From NCBI RefSeq assembly GCF_000969985.1, contig NZ_CP009526.1, positions 1,426,001-1,490,000 on the forward strand: a DNA stretch of 64,000 nucleotides, written 5' to 3'. Below, piece after piece: positions 1 through 9,348 of this stretch (positions are counted from its first letter, which is position 1; each line of letters starts with the position of its first letter). A program made the translations under genes and the position numbers. The notes beneath the pieces are model-generated. The model had not been told where the DNA came from and made no database searches. It saw nothing but the letters and a program-made list of their open reading frames with translations. The stretch is from Methanosarcina barkeri str. Wiesmoor. Its GTDB lineage: Archaea; Halobacteriota; Methanosarcinia; Methanosarcinales; Methanosarcinaceae.

Positions 1-1
1 G

Positions 2-838
2 GATGAAGGAATGATCAGGCACATAGACGTTGCAGTTCAAAAGATATTCGAGATGAAAGAAAAAGAACCTGCAAAATTTAAAAGACTCATTGATGAAGGG
101 ATCATGATAGGCCTCGGGGTAGACTCTGTAGATCGGAGCAAAGAAATGGCCCCCGCCAACCAGATAAAGAAGCAGAACAGGCCAAAAAATCCCGAATACG
201 CAGCCATTGCAGAAGCCGTAATCACGGGAAATAGAGCCGAAACCGTAAAACTCACAACTGCCCTGCTTGCAGAAGGAAGAGATCCTACGGACCTAGTCTT
301 AAATGCCCTTATGCCCGGAATACATACTGTGTGTGAGCTTTATGACATCGGGGAAAGCTACGTACCTGAAATCCTGCTGGCAAATGAAGCCCTTATTGGA
401 GGGGTGGGACTCTGCCAGGAAAGGATAGGAGAAGTCCCCTACCAGGGGAAGGTTGTATCCCTCGTTATTGAAGGGGATGTGCATGACATAGGCAAGAACA
501 TTGTAGTCGCTATTCTCAGGGCAAATGGTTTCGAAGTAGTTGATATGGGAAGTGATGTAACGGTGGAAGAAGCCGTTAAAGCCGTAAAGGCAACAAATGC
601 TGACCTTGTTACTGGGACAACCCTTATGAGTACAACCAAAGGAGGCATTAAAGACCTTGCAGAAATCCTTTACTCTGAGGACGTTCCCGTAGCCTGTGGC
701 GGGGCTGCAATCGATAGGAATTTCGTCGAGACTTTTAGTAACTCAGTATATGGAAAAACCCCACTTGACGCGGTAAAAATAGCAAAAAAGATCTGTGCAG
801 GAAAGAGCTGGAAAGAAGCCCGTGAGGAACTTTACTGA
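2..838 (+). CDS. Methyltransferase corrinoid protein (MtaC/MtmC/MtsB type), probably cut by window edge
   Basis: Corrinoid shuttle protein that carries a methyl group on cobalamin between a substrate:corrinoid methyltransferase and a corrinoid:CoM methyltransferase. About 60 N-terminal residues precede a helical cap (from about EYAAIAEAV), followed by a B12-binding Rossmann domain with the DxHxxG signature (GDVHDIGKN), the GTTLMSTT loop and ACGGAA near the end. The first ATG lies at base 11, but the frame is open to base 2 with no well-spaced Shine-Dalgarno, so the true start is probably outside the window. A RamA-type activase follows on the same strand 249 bp downstream, which fits. The length resembles MtsB of the methylthiol system, but the substrate cannot be told from this protein alone. 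Confidence 0.85.
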   Translation, partial: DEGMIRHIDVAVQKIFEMKEKEPAKFKRLIDEGIMIGLGVDSVDRSKEMAPANQIKKQNRPKNPEYAAIAEAVITGNRAETVKLTTALLAEGRDPTDLVLNALMPGIHTVCELYDIGESYVPEILLANEALIGGVGLCQERIGEVPYQGKVVSLVIEGDVHDIGKNIVVAILRANGFEVVDMGSDVTVEEAVKAVKATNADLVTGTTLMSTTKGGIKDLAEILYSEDVPVACGGAAIDRNFVETFSNSVYGKTPLDAVKIAKKICAGKSWKEAREELY

Positions 839-849
839 TTCTACTTTAC

Positions 850-925
850 TTTTAGTTCTCTTTATTATTAGCTCTCTTTATTATTATTTTTCTTTTTTAT
901 TTGTATTATTTAATATAAACTTTTT
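850..925 (+). terminator. T-rich terminator tract after the corrinoid gene
   Basis: The 3' flank of the corrinoid gene is made of repeated runs of T with ttattatta spacers, ending in a long T stretch. Oligo-T tracts of this kind terminate archaeal transcription. No stem-loop is visible. Confidence 0.35.
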
Positions 926-1087
926 TATTTAACTTTAAATGGGAAATAAATACTCTAAGATCACAAATGAAGGAATGCTGGAAAGTGAAAACAAGCATCA
1001 GAAAGAAAAACGAAGAAACAAGAAAAATAAGGAAGCATAAACTGGGAAAGGATGAACAAACACCTCAAAAAAATCCTGGGATAAAGT

Positions 1088-2680
1088 ATGGATCAGGCAA
1101 TAAATATCGATATCGGTACCAGTGGAATTAGAGCTCAGCTACTGAATCTTATGGACTCCTCTGTCCTCAGGACTGCAATTTTATCCAGAAACCCACTTCC
1201 GGGCGCAAATGTTGTTGACCATATGGACTTTGCGATTAATTATGGGCAGGGTATAGCCCATGAAATTCTTATCTCAGCCGTCAATTCCCTGATAAAGAAC
1301 CTTAAGCCAGAAAATCTCAAGCGTGTAGCTGTTTGTGGGAATCCTATCCAATTGTCGCTATTCGAAGGAATAGAAATACGAGACCTTGCATTTGCGGGAA
1401 AAAATGCCCTCGAGAAAATAAATGTAAAACTTCCAGAAAGGAACGGGCACATGGTCTCAGGAAACGAAATAGGACTTTGTGCAGATGTTGATGTGGTTAT
1501 CCCACCTTCAGTAAAGCATGAAATCGGAGCCGATGCCCTTGCCATGATGGTAAAGAGTGGGTTTCTAGATACTCCCGAGGCATGTATGGTTACGGATTAT
1601 GGGACAAATGCCGAGATGGCCCTGAAGGTAGGAAACAGAATATACACAGGATCGGCTGCTGCAGGCCCTGTTATCGAAGGACAGCAGATCAGCAAAGGAA
1701 TGCTGGCAACGCCTGGAGCAATTGCCGACCTGAAGCTTTCCGGAGGCTGGCAATCGCTTGTTCTTGACGAAAAACTCAGGCTGGTAGAAGGACCAAGAAT
1801 AGACCTGCGCAACAGAACTTTTAAAACCATCGGATATCCTGCAAAGGGAATTACAGGCACGGGGGTAATTGCCCTTATGTATGCAGGACTTGTAACTGGC
1901 ATAATAAAGCCTCCTCATATTGAAGGCGATATAATTCGGCTTGGAAAGGAAATTACGTTTACGGAGAAAGATGTAGTAGAAGCCGGAAAAGCCTTCGGAG
2001 CCCTGAGAGCAGGCCACCTGACCCTGATGCATGAGGCAGGGATAGCATACGAAGATCTGGAAACAATGTATATGTGCGGGGCAAGCGGAACGTATGTAGA
2101 TCCTATAAAAGCCCGCTTTACAGGCATTGTGCCCGCAACCCCGAAACGGATTGTCCAGTGCGGAAACACTTCCCTGGAACTTGCAAAAGACCTTGCCCTT
2201 AATCCCGACTATCTCTCATATCTCAATGAAATGAAAGAATCGGTCCTTTCAAATCATATAATGTTTGCCTCGTCCCCAACCTTTGCATCCATTTACGTCC
2301 AGGAAATAGCTCTTTGGAATGAAGGAATGCCACTTGAAAAGTATAACGCAAATCTTGAAAGATCCGGTATCCAGCCTATCCCACAAAAATTTCAGGAAAG
2401 CCTTATTGAAAGAAAATCGAATGAAGATATCCACGAACTTGGAAAATGCCTGAAGATCATGGAGTCTAAACTGGACTTTATCGCTACCATCAAGTGCAGT
2501 GGTTGTGATACCTGTTTGAAAGAATGTCCGGGAGAAGCTCTTTCAAGAGAATGCGAAAGTTTCAGGATCAATACTGCAAGATGTCTTGGTACTACCTGCA
2601 GAAGATGCGAAGAAAAGTGTCCTGAAAAGCGGTTCTCTATTAGTAACTTTAAGCTGGAACACCCAGAGTTCATAAGATAA
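1088..2680 (+). CDS. RamA-type corrinoid protein reductive activase
   Basis: ATP-dependent iron-sulfur protein that reduces inactive Co(II) corrinoid proteins back to Co(I), as RamA does for methylamine methyltransferases. The N-terminus has an ASKHA-like phosphate loop (INIDIGTSGIRAQ), the centre carries the DYGTNAEMAL and GSAAAGPVIEG motifs of the COG3894/DUF4445 family, and the C-terminus (from about residue 469) has two cysteine clusters, CxxCxxCxxxCP and CxxxxCxxCxxxCP, typical of two [4Fe-4S] clusters. The 530-residue length matches RamA. Its likely client is the upstream corrinoid protein. Methanosarcina genomes hold several paralogues, so I do not assign ramA itself. Confidence 0.88.
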   Translation: MDQAINIDIGTSGIRAQLLNLMDSSVLRTAILSRNPLPGANVVDHMDFAINYGQGIAHEILISAVNSLIKNLKPENLKRVAVCGNPIQLSLFEGIEIRDLAFAGKNALEKINVKLPERNGHMVSGNEIGLCADVDVVIPPSVKHEIGADALAMMVKSGFLDTPEACMVTDYGTNAEMALKVGNRIYTGSAAAGPVIEGQQISKGMLATPGAIADLKLSGGWQSLVLDEKLRLVEGPRIDLRNRTFKTIGYPAKGITGTGVIALMYAGLVTGIIKPPHIEGDIIRLGKEITFTEKDVVEAGKAFGALRAGHLTLMHEAGIAYEDLETMYMCGASGTYVDPIKARFTGIVPATPKRIVQCGNTSLELAKDLALNPDYLSYLNEMKESVLSNHIMFASSPTFASIYVQEIALWNEGMPLEKYNANLERSGIQPIPQKFQESLIERKSNEDIHELGKCLKIMESKLDFIATIKCSGCDTCLKECPGEALSRECESFRINTARCLGTTCRRCEEKCPEKRFSISNFKLEHPEFIR

Positions 2681-2692
2681 AACAGTAATCTA

Positions 2693-2849
2693 ACAAAAGT
2701 AATATGACAAAAGTAATGACAAAAGTAATGACAAGAATAATGACAAGAATAATGACAAAAGTAATGACAAAAGTAATGACAAGAATAATGACAAAAGTAA
2801 TGACAAAAGTAATGACAAAAGTAATGACAAAAGTAATGACAAAAGTAAT
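2693..2849 (+). repeat. 12-bp tandem repeat array (aatgacaaaagt)
   Basis: About a dozen head-to-tail copies of a 12-bp unit, aatgacaaaagt, with a variant aatgacaagaat, lie directly after the activase gene. The repeat is multiple-of-three in length but not translated. The rest of the 2681-3026 gap is AT-rich with no other feature seen. Confidence 0.9.
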
Positions 2850-3026
2850 TTTACTCAGTAAACTTTAAAAATAATTATCCTGCCCTGAAGAGAATTCTAG
2901 TTATACGCAGGTACAAAACAATACAAATTTAAAATAGTTTTACAGAATACACTTTCATAAACTTAATAATATGAATAAATCTAAATTTCTTACTAATTCT
3001 AGATATCCAGTTTAGCTCGAGATTTT

Positions 3027-4148
3027 TTGGATAAAACCGAGTATATCTGCAGGCAAATACTTTATCAGGAGTTAAAGTCCTTGTTCCAGACTGAACCTAT
3101 ACTCTATCTCCAATCCCTTGGAAACAATTGGCTTACATCCCTCATGATTCTAATAACTTCAATGGGATCGTCGGCTTTTTTAGTTGCCATAGTGGTTATC
3201 GTAACTTTCGGGATTAATTTCCGGAAAGGTTTTCTTCTGTTCCAGCTTTTAATCTGGACAGGGCTGATTACCGAAATCATTAAGACAATAATTGCCTTTC
3301 CGAGGCCGGATTATGTAGACAATAGAGTCATTAACCTTGAATATGGAGTGAAAAACACATCTCCTTTCAATGGGAGTGGACCTGAAGGGGTGTTGAAACT
3401 TCCTGACAAAAAAGTGCTTGAAACTTTCCGCCTTCAAGAAACGCTTACCCCTTCATCTTTCGGTTTTCCTTCCGGGCATGTTGCAATTACGACTGCACTA
3501 TGGGGAGGAAGTTCCACGATATTCAACAGCCAGAAAATCAAAATGATGGCTCCTGCTATGGTATTGCTTGTAGCCTTATCGAGAATGTACCTGGGAAGGC
3601 ATTTTCTGGGAGACATTTTGGGAGGGGCTATTATAGGTTTATTTTTCCTGACTGCTTTTACTCTCTTTCTCAAAAGCTCCCTGAAAGATGATTTTTTCAA
3701 GAAGGAGAATTTTGAATTTGCACTCAAGCGTAAGAACCTTATTTTGTATTTCTTCCTGTTTGTTATCCCTCTCGTTCTTATAGCTTCATCTATGATAAGT
3801 GCAGAAGCAGCGGGTTTTTTCCTTGGCACGAATGCGGCATATGTTTTGATTATACGAAGAGGCCTCCCTGATGATGCGGGAAGTGTCGAACAGAGAGTCT
3901 TGAGGATATTTATTGCACTTCTGCTGTTCGGAATCTCCAGATTTATTCTTAATATAGGGTTCGATAATATCAAAACTGTAGCCTATTTCAGTCTTAAACT
4001 CATTGAATTCTTGAAAGCTTTCATACCTGCATCTACAATCTGGGTGTCCGTAGTCGTCTGCACAAAGCTCAACCTGTATAGAAAAGAAAGGGAACTCTTA
4101 AGCAGCCAAAAAGGAACTCTTAAGCAGCCGGGGAACGGAATGGAGTAA
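3027..4148 (+). CDS. PAP2-superfamily membrane phosphatase
   Basis: Integral membrane phosphatase acting on a lipid phosphate or diphosphate. It has the three PAP2 active-site motifs in order: KxxxxxxRP (KTIIAFPRP), PSGH, and SRxxxxxHxxxD (SRMYLGRHFLGD). About eight hydrophobic segments are visible, and the C-terminal three (after residue 230) extend beyond the usual PAP2 core. The predicted start is TTG at 3027, since no ATG lies upstream in frame near the conserved N-terminus. A polyprenyl diphosphate substrate is possible but not shown. The gene stands alone. Confidence 0.82.
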   Translation: MDKTEYICRQILYQELKSLFQTEPILYLQSLGNNWLTSLMILITSMGSSAFLVAIVVIVTFGINFRKGFLLFQLLIWTGLITEIIKTIIAFPRPDYVDNRVINLEYGVKNTSPFNGSGPEGVLKLPDKKVLETFRLQETLTPSSFGFPSGHVAITTALWGGSSTIFNSQKIKMMAPAMVLLVALSRMYLGRHFLGDILGGAIIGLFFLTAFTLFLKSSLKDDFFKKENFEFALKRKNLILYFFLFVIPLVLIASSMISAEAAGFFLGTNAAYVLIIRRGLPDDAGSVEQRVLRIFIALLLFGISRFILNIGFDNIKTVAYFSLKLIEFLKAFIPASTIWVSVVVCTKLNLYRKERELLSSQKGTLKQPGNGME

Positions 4149-4936
4149 AAATTCATTAAAAAGGAATGGAATGGAATGGAATGGAATAGATATTCAATTT
4201 TAAAAACCCGAAGAATTTATTAAAAATCTTCAAGGACCGGATTTACCGGCCCCTTTAAAACCGTAAACGCAGAAGATATACCGTGAATTCTCGGATTCTT
4301 GGGTTCATTCCAGAACTTATACTCTCTCCCTTGCCCATCTGAGTATATGCAGGAAGTAGAATAAGAGAGCGAACAAGAAAGCACATAAGAAAGTTACCCT
4401 CAGACGTTGCCTGCCTAATTCAGCCTTCCCAATTCGAATTCCACCTACCAATATAAATCAGTAAGCTCTGAAATCCAGAAGCTACCCCCCTAAAAAATAG
4501 TCCCTATTTAATGAGCCCGATATATCTTATAACTATATTCTCATGCAGTGTTTGTCAAGACCTGGCTGAAATCTTTAGAATTAAACGAAATCAAATGGGT
4601 TTGCTCAGGGACTTATTTTGAGTGTTTTTCAAATCTTTCTTGCCTTATATCCCTGGAAAACTATATATCTAAGAACCTGAAGGAGATCATATATATTATA
4701 TGAAGACAGAAATAGTGCTAATTAACCTCAGGCAAGCATATAGAGATAGAATAATAAATCGCATTAAGGCTCTGTACTGCATTATCTAAAGGAGCAGAAT
4801 AAACCATACAGGTGTAAGAAACATCTATTGTTAATGGAAAATATTAAGTTATTATATATGACTTACTTTGTATTTATTCATAAGGAATAACTTAAATAAT
4901 GCTTTTGACTATTGAGCGTATTCACAATTCACTGGA
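4149..4936. other. Long intergenic region before pdxS
   Basis: About 790 bp without a convincing gene. It starts with five copies of the pentamer ggaat (4163-4188). A GC-rich inverted repeat (ccggatttaccgg, near 4236-4248) follows. The remainder is AT-rich. Confidence 0.6.
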
Positions 4937-5002
4937 GAAATAACTAACTGAAAACCACAACCTATCGGTTGCAATCAGTGGAAAAGACCCAAGAGTTATT
5001 TC
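4937..5002 (+). promoter_or_regulatory. Folded leader sequence upstream of pdxS
   Basis: A 9-bp perfect inverted repeat, GAAATAACT (4937-4945) and AGTTATTTC (4994-5002), encloses a second hairpin, CAACC-TATC-GGTTG (4958-4971). In the transcript this would form a nested or branched stem about 65 nt upstream of the pdxS start. Its role is unknown; attenuation or a ligand-sensing leader are possible. Confidence 0.4.
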
Positions 5003-5068
5003 ATCGTGGAAAGGGTTTCCCACTGCATAGAATCTTATAATCATATCAAGACAGAGAGGATGACATTC

Positions 5069-5965
5069 ATGGACTTTGAACAATTAAGACATGGGACCGA
5101 ACTTATCAAAAGGGGCTTTGCAAGAATGCAGAAAGGGGGTGTAATCATGGATGTTACAAACCCGGAGCAGGCCAGGATCGCAGAAGAAGCCGGAGCAGTT
5201 GCTGTTATGGCCCTCCAGGCTGTTCCTGCGGATATCAGAAAAGCGGGTGGGGTTGCCCGGATGGCCGACCCTGAGATTGTCCAGCAGATTATTGATACGG
5301 TTACAATTCCTGTAATGGCAAAAGCCAGGATCGGGCACTTTGTCGAAGCCGAAATTTTAGAAGCTCTGGGTGTTGACATGGTGGACGAATCCGAAGTCCT
5401 GACCCCTGCTGACCCCTACTTCCACATAGACAAAATGCAGTTCACCGTGCCTTTTGTCTGCGGTGCCAGAAACCTTGGAGAAGCCCTAAGGAGAATTAAC
5501 GAAGGGGCAGCCATGATCCGAACTAAAGGAGAGGCTGGAACCGGAGATGTCAGCCAGGCAGTTAAGCACATGAAGCAGATTCAGGGTGAAATCCGTGCCC
5601 TTGCCGGGAAGACTAAAGAAGAGTTGATTATGGTTTCAAGGGAAATCGAAGCTCCGATTGAACTTGTAGTTGAAACCTCAAAAATGCAGCGTCTGCCTGT
5701 GGTAAACTTTGCAGCCGGCGGAGTTGCGACCCCTGCAGATGCCGCTCTTATGATGCGCCTTGGTGCAGACGGGGTCTTTGTAGGTTCAGGTATTTTCAAA
5801 GCTGAAAACCCTGAGAAAATGGCAAAAGCCGTTGTTGAAGCCGTAAACAACTTTGACAACCCTGCAAAGCTTGCAGAGATCTCAAAAGGTGTAGGTGCCG
5901 GTATGAAAGGCATCAGCGCAGACACGATTCCTGAACAGGAAGCCCTTCAGGAACGCGGTTGGTAA
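5069..5965 (+). CDS. pdxS: Pyridoxal 5'-phosphate synthase, PdxS lyase subunit
   Basis: Synthase subunit of the PdxST complex. It condenses ribose 5-phosphate (or ribulose 5-phosphate), glyceraldehyde 3-phosphate and ammonia to PLP. It is a (beta/alpha)8 barrel with the family landmarks [10 protein letters not shown], the substrate-binding lysine in VMAKARIGH, a second lysine in RTKGEAGTG, and the phosphate site near VFVGSGIFK. The ORF is open for 21 more codons upstream, but I place the start at the ATG at 5069: it has agagagga 8 bases before it and gives the usual N-terminus [12 protein letters not shown]. The protein is 298 residues. pdxT follows on the same strand. Confidence 0.97.
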   Translation: MDFEQLRHGTELIKRGFARMQKGGVIMDVTNPEQARIAEEAGAVAVMALQAVPADIRKAGGVARMADPEIVQQIIDTVTIPVMAKARIGHFVEAEILEALGVDMVDESEVLTPADPYFHIDKMQFTVPFVCGARNLGEALRRINEGAAMIRTKGEAGTGDVSQAVKHMKQIQGEIRALAGKTKEELIMVSREIEAPIELVVETSKMQRLPVVNFAAGGVATPADAALMMRLGADGVFVGSGIFKAENPEKMAKAVVEAVNNFDNPAKLAEISKGVGAGMKGISADTIPEQEALQERGW

Positions 5966-5989
5966 CCCAGAATTGCACTTCGGGAGCAC

Positions 5990-6031
5990 AGAAAATCATA
6001 GATTTTCTGGGAGTTGCGATGTAATCGCAAC
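5990..6031. repeat. Two adjacent perfect hairpins between pdxS and pdxT
   Basis: AGAAAATC-ATA-GATTTTCT (5990-6008) and GTTGCGAT-GTA-ATCGCAAC (6013-6031) each have an 8-bp perfect stem and a 3-nt loop, and lie only 4 bases apart. A further CG-rich segment with inverted tcaagcg/cgcttga elements follows (about 6063-6115). The intergenic gap is 307 bp and has no other gene. These may be a REP-like element or control read-through into pdxT. Confidence 0.6.
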
Positions 6032-6272
6032 AGCACGCTTCCGTTTCGGTCGCTACGCTCCCTCAAGCGGAATAATTTATGAACAATAAGATTACTTTTT
6101 AACTCGCTTGAGCGGGGATTTTAGAAGAATTGGCATTTAGCTTCGTTCAGGCGAGCTAAAAATTGATTTTTAAAAATGGATTATTTATTACGAGCCTGTA
6201 AGAATAAATCAATTAAATTTTTTATTTTCGGATTAACAGATAATGAATTGATTCTGGAAAATGGTGTTTTTC

Positions 6273-6875
6273 ATGAAAATAGGTGTAATCGCTATTCAAG
6301 GAGCGGTTTCTGAGCATATTGATGCTTTGAGGAGGGCACTCAAGGAAAGAGGGATGAGTGCAGAGGTAGTTGCGGTAAAGCATAAGGGTGTTATCCCGGA
6401 GTGCGGCGGAATTGTGATTCCTGGCGGGGAGAGTACCACACTTTGCAGGTTGCTTGCCCGCGAGGGGATTGCAGAGGAAATAAAGGATGCGTCTGCAAGA
6501 GGAGTTCCAATTCTTGGAACCTGTGCAGGTTTGATTGTGCTTTCAAAGGAAGGCGACGAGCAGGTTGAGAAAACCAGCCAGGAATTGCTCGGAATTATGG
6601 ATACAAAGGTCAACAGAAATGCTTTCGGAAGGCAGAGAGATTCTTTTGAAGCCGAACTTGAGGTCGAAATCCTTGATTCTCCTTTTACCGGCGTGTTTAT
6701 AAGGGCTCCCGGAATCGTAAGCTGCGGGCCTGAGGTTCGCGTGCTTTCCAGGCTTGATGACCTGATTATTGCTGCAGAGCAGGGAAATGTGCTGGCTCTT
6801 GCTTTCCATCCGGAGTTAACCGAGGATTTGCGGATTCACCAGTATTTCTTGGACAAGATATTTAAAAATGCATAG
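6273..6875 (+). CDS. pdxT: Pyridoxal 5'-phosphate synthase, PdxT glutaminase subunit
   Basis: Class I glutamine amidotransferase that supplies ammonia to PdxS. It has the PGGEST oxyanion region, the nucleophile cysteine in LGTCAGLIVL, and the catalytic His-Glu pair in AFHPELTED. The predicted 200-residue length is normal. The ORF extends four codons further upstream, but the ATG at 6273 gives the usual MKIGVIAIQG start, with ggtg six bases before it. It follows pdxS, separated by a hairpin-rich gap. Confidence 0.96.
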   Translation: MKIGVIAIQGAVSEHIDALRRALKERGMSAEVVAVKHKGVIPECGGIVIPGGESTTLCRLLAREGIAEEIKDASARGVPILGTCAGLIVLSKEGDEQVEKTSQELLGIMDTKVNRNAFGRQRDSFEAELEVEILDSPFTGVFIRAPGIVSCGPEVRVLSRLDDLIIAAEQGNVLALAFHPELTEDLRIHQYFLDKIFKNA

Positions 6876-7390
6876 AACGATAGAAAAAGGTAACTATTCA
6901 GCTCCGATAAAACAACATCAATAGTCATCTTTATCAAAATTCAATAGACAAATTTCTGTCAATTGATTTTCTTTGATTGCTGGTGATTGACTACATTTTT
7001 CATTGTTCATAAGTTATTTTTCGGATTATTCAGTTTTAGTAGAATCACTATCTACAGACTTGTTTTGATAGGCTGAATAGTTACAAAAAAAGATAATAAT
7101 TTGATGAGCCTATCAAAAATTTAATTTAATCTGATTATTGCTGCTAACGTTACAACTCCAAGATATGATCTTTGTTTGATCTCATATTTTGGAAATACTT
7201 TCTTGCTTTGGCTTATAACCGAGCTCAATAGCTAAATCTGCTATTTCAGAATACAGGAGCTTATCCTCATCAGATAAGTTATTGTAAAATTCATTAGCAA
7301 AGTCTCCACTTTAATTTCCTTCTCACATCTTGTAAATATATAAGTACAAGATTTTTAGGCCAGGTCGTGAGCTCCTCAACAGATTTTGAA
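6876..7390. other. Intergenic region with long inverted repeat
   Basis: An inverted repeat with 12-bp perfect arms, TTTTGATAGGCT (7063-7074) and AGCCTATCAAAA (7107-7118), lies between convergent genes. A gene relic follows at 7182-7310. I see no complete gene. Confidence 0.6.
7182..7310 (-). pseudogene. Fragment of a small acidic protein gene without start codon
   Basis: The minus strand reads SGDFANEFYNNLSDEDKLL and continues to ELGYKPKQESISKI before a stop. This is a well-formed amphipathic coding segment with plausible codon use. A TAA stop immediately precedes the first serine codon and there is no ATG, GTG or TTG in frame, so the 5' end is missing. I do not recognise the family; it looks like a relic of a small regulatory or toxin-antitoxin-size protein. 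Confidence 0.4.
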
Positions 7391-8098
7391 TCATAACTTT
7401 GTAGCTATGATTGAAACCAGATTAAAGTAGTTTCCACCTTCAGCTTCCATCATTCCTATATCTCTACGAGCAAAGTCATTGTCACACATAAGCCAGTCTT
7501 TCCATGCTTCTTCAAAACAATTTAACTCTTTACACTCCTGAATATTTACCAGATCGGAAGTTTTCCATAAATTATACCACCAGTCACAGGAGTAAAGATT
7601 CATATCATCAAACCAGTAAGGCTGTAGTTCTTCCGGAACTCCGTTTGTAAAATCCTTTTTCAATCCAGGAACTGCAACTGCAATTTTTCCTCCTTTTTTT
7701 ACAAGCGGAGCAAAATGATTCTTCAGATAATCTTTTTCAGCTCCGAAAAAATTATAGGCATCTATACAGATAGCAGCATCAAAAAATTCATTTGCAAACG
7801 GCAAATCATGGGCTTCTGTGTGTATTGGTATTATTTTATCTTCCAGTCCCATTGACTTAATTCTCCCATAGTTATCTGTTGCACTTATCCAGAGATCAGT
7901 GGCAAAAACTGTAACATCATATTCTTTTGCTAGGAATATTGAGGTCAGCCCTCTCCCACAGCCAAGGTCAAGTATTCTCATGCCTTTCTCAAGCTTCAGA
8001 GACTCGGACACTTCTTCAAGAATCTTCATTGAGTTTGGTCCCATCATGTTTTCTTTAACAAAATCAAAATCATATTTGTTACTTTTTGTAAACATCAT
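7391..8098 (-). CDS. Class I SAM-dependent methyltransferase
   Basis: Cytosolic methyltransferase of unknown substrate. The SAM-binding motif I is ILDLGCGRGLTS (about residue 44), followed by an acidic motif II (VFATDLW) and motif IV (AAICIDAYNFFG). Downstream is a basic loop (KKGGKIAVAVPG). It resembles the small-molecule methyltransferases of the UbiE/Methyltransf_11 group. The ORF opens with a GTG at 8107, but the ATG at 8098 has gtggt close upstream and is my choice (235 residues). It is divergent from the TrmB-like regulator at 8348, which may control it. Confidence 0.8.
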   Translation of the reverse strand: MMFTKSNKYDFDFVKENMMGPNSMKILEEVSESLKLEKGMRILDLGCGRGLTSIFLAKEYDVTVFATDLWISATDNYGRIKSMGLEDKIIPIHTEAHDLPFANEFFDAAICIDAYNFFGAEKDYLKNHFAPLVKKGGKIAVAVPGLKKDFTNGVPEELQPYWFDDMNLYSCDWWYNLWKTSDLVNIQECKELNCFEEAWKDWLMCDNDFARRDIGMMEAEGGNYFNLVSIIATKL

Positions 8099-8347
8099 CT
8101 TGACCACTTTTAGTTAATCTATCCCATATTATTTCATGGAGTTTGTTACTTATTCTTTCATAGGTTCAATGTAACCTTTGTCACATATCGTTCTTTTATT
8201 TGAACGAATGTATTCAGTCAGCGTAGCCTTTAACTTAACAACTTCACTTTCATATGCTAGAACCTTTCATATGCTTAAACAGTAGTCTTAATATCATTCA
8301 GAAAGATAACCGTTTTACTCTACAATAAACTGAAAAGTAGTGAAAAG

Positions 8348-9175
8348 ATGAATGAAAAATTACTTGCAAAAATTGGATTGAACAAGTATGAGAGTTCAGT
8401 TTACCTAACACTTCTAAAACAAGATTCTATGGAAGCAAGTAAATTATCACATGCATCGAAAGTCCCTATAGGGAAGATCTACGAGGTTCTCAAAGCCCTC
8501 AAAAATTATGAGCTTGTTGAAATCCAACCGTCTCGGCCACAGAGATACCGTGTGGTTGATCCCAAAAACGCATTTAAATTCATGTATAAAAGAAAAGAGG
8601 AAGAAACACTCAATGAGCTCAAAGTGCTCAAAGAAACATTTGATGAAATCGAAAGGGAACTTTGCAACGACAATTCACCACAAAATGTTGAAACTGTCTT
8701 CTGGCCTGACTGCTTTCGTAATAATGAACTAAATGAAATGGTGACTTCATCTTTCGAGAAAATCGAGCATGAAATATGTGTTGTAATTCATATTAAGTAC
8801 AAGCCTGAAAGATCGGAGCTATATGATGCCTCAGTATCCACATTTAGCAAAGCTTATTTGAGTTTAGTACAGCGTGGCATAAAAGTTAAAATTTTGGATC
8901 CGGGATCACAATTACTACCATCATTAAAAGAGCTTATTGATTCAATAGAAGATCTGTCATTTAAACGCTATTTTAAGGATCTGTTGGAAGTAAGAATTTT
9001 AGAAACCGAATACAATTTTTCAATCATTGATTCCAAGATAACCCTGCTCGATGTTGAAGACCAGTTCAATATGAGTAGAAATCTCGGTATGACAAGAATA
9101 TATGATGAATCATATGCAAAGCGATTCAAGACAAAATTTGATGAACTTTGGGTAAAGGGTGAACTATTTCTTTGA
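8348..9175 (+). CDS. TrmB-family transcriptional regulator
   Basis: DNA-binding regulator with an N-terminal winged helix-turn-helix (about residues 8-75, GLNKYESSVYLTLLK and the recognition region VPIGKIYEVLKAL), then a coiled segment (KRKEEETLNELKVLKETF) and a C-terminal ligand-sensing domain typical of TrmB proteins. The 275 residues are a normal length. It is divergent from the methyltransferase at 7391-8098 with 249 bp between, and upstream of an FMN-binding protein; either could be its target. The ligand is unknown. Confidence 0.82.
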   Translation: MNEKLLAKIGLNKYESSVYLTLLKQDSMEASKLSHASKVPIGKIYEVLKALKNYELVEIQPSRPQRYRVVDPKNAFKFMYKRKEEETLNELKVLKETFDEIERELCNDNSPQNVETVFWPDCFRNNELNEMVTSSFEKIEHEICVVIHIKYKPERSELYDASVSTFSKAYLSLVQRGIKVKILDPGSQLLPSLKELIDSIEDLSFKRYFKDLLEVRILETEYNFSIIDSKITLLDVEDQFNMSRNLGMTRIYDESYAKRFKTKFDELWVKGELFL

Positions 9176-9348
9176 CCTGACTTTCAAACATATCCGTGAA
9201 TTTCAATTTTTCTATTAGTTTTCGCCTCTTTTCTTGAGATAAAACGCAAAATCGAAATCATAAACTTTTCTATTTTTTTGAGTCATTCAAAGTTATATAA
9301 GGATTGTAACCATATTAATAAAAACCAATTCAATAAGTGGTGAAATAA

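Noticed and set aside
5006-5068. 21-codon N-terminal extension of PdxS
   Set aside because: The Shine-Dalgarno and family N-terminus place the start at 5069.
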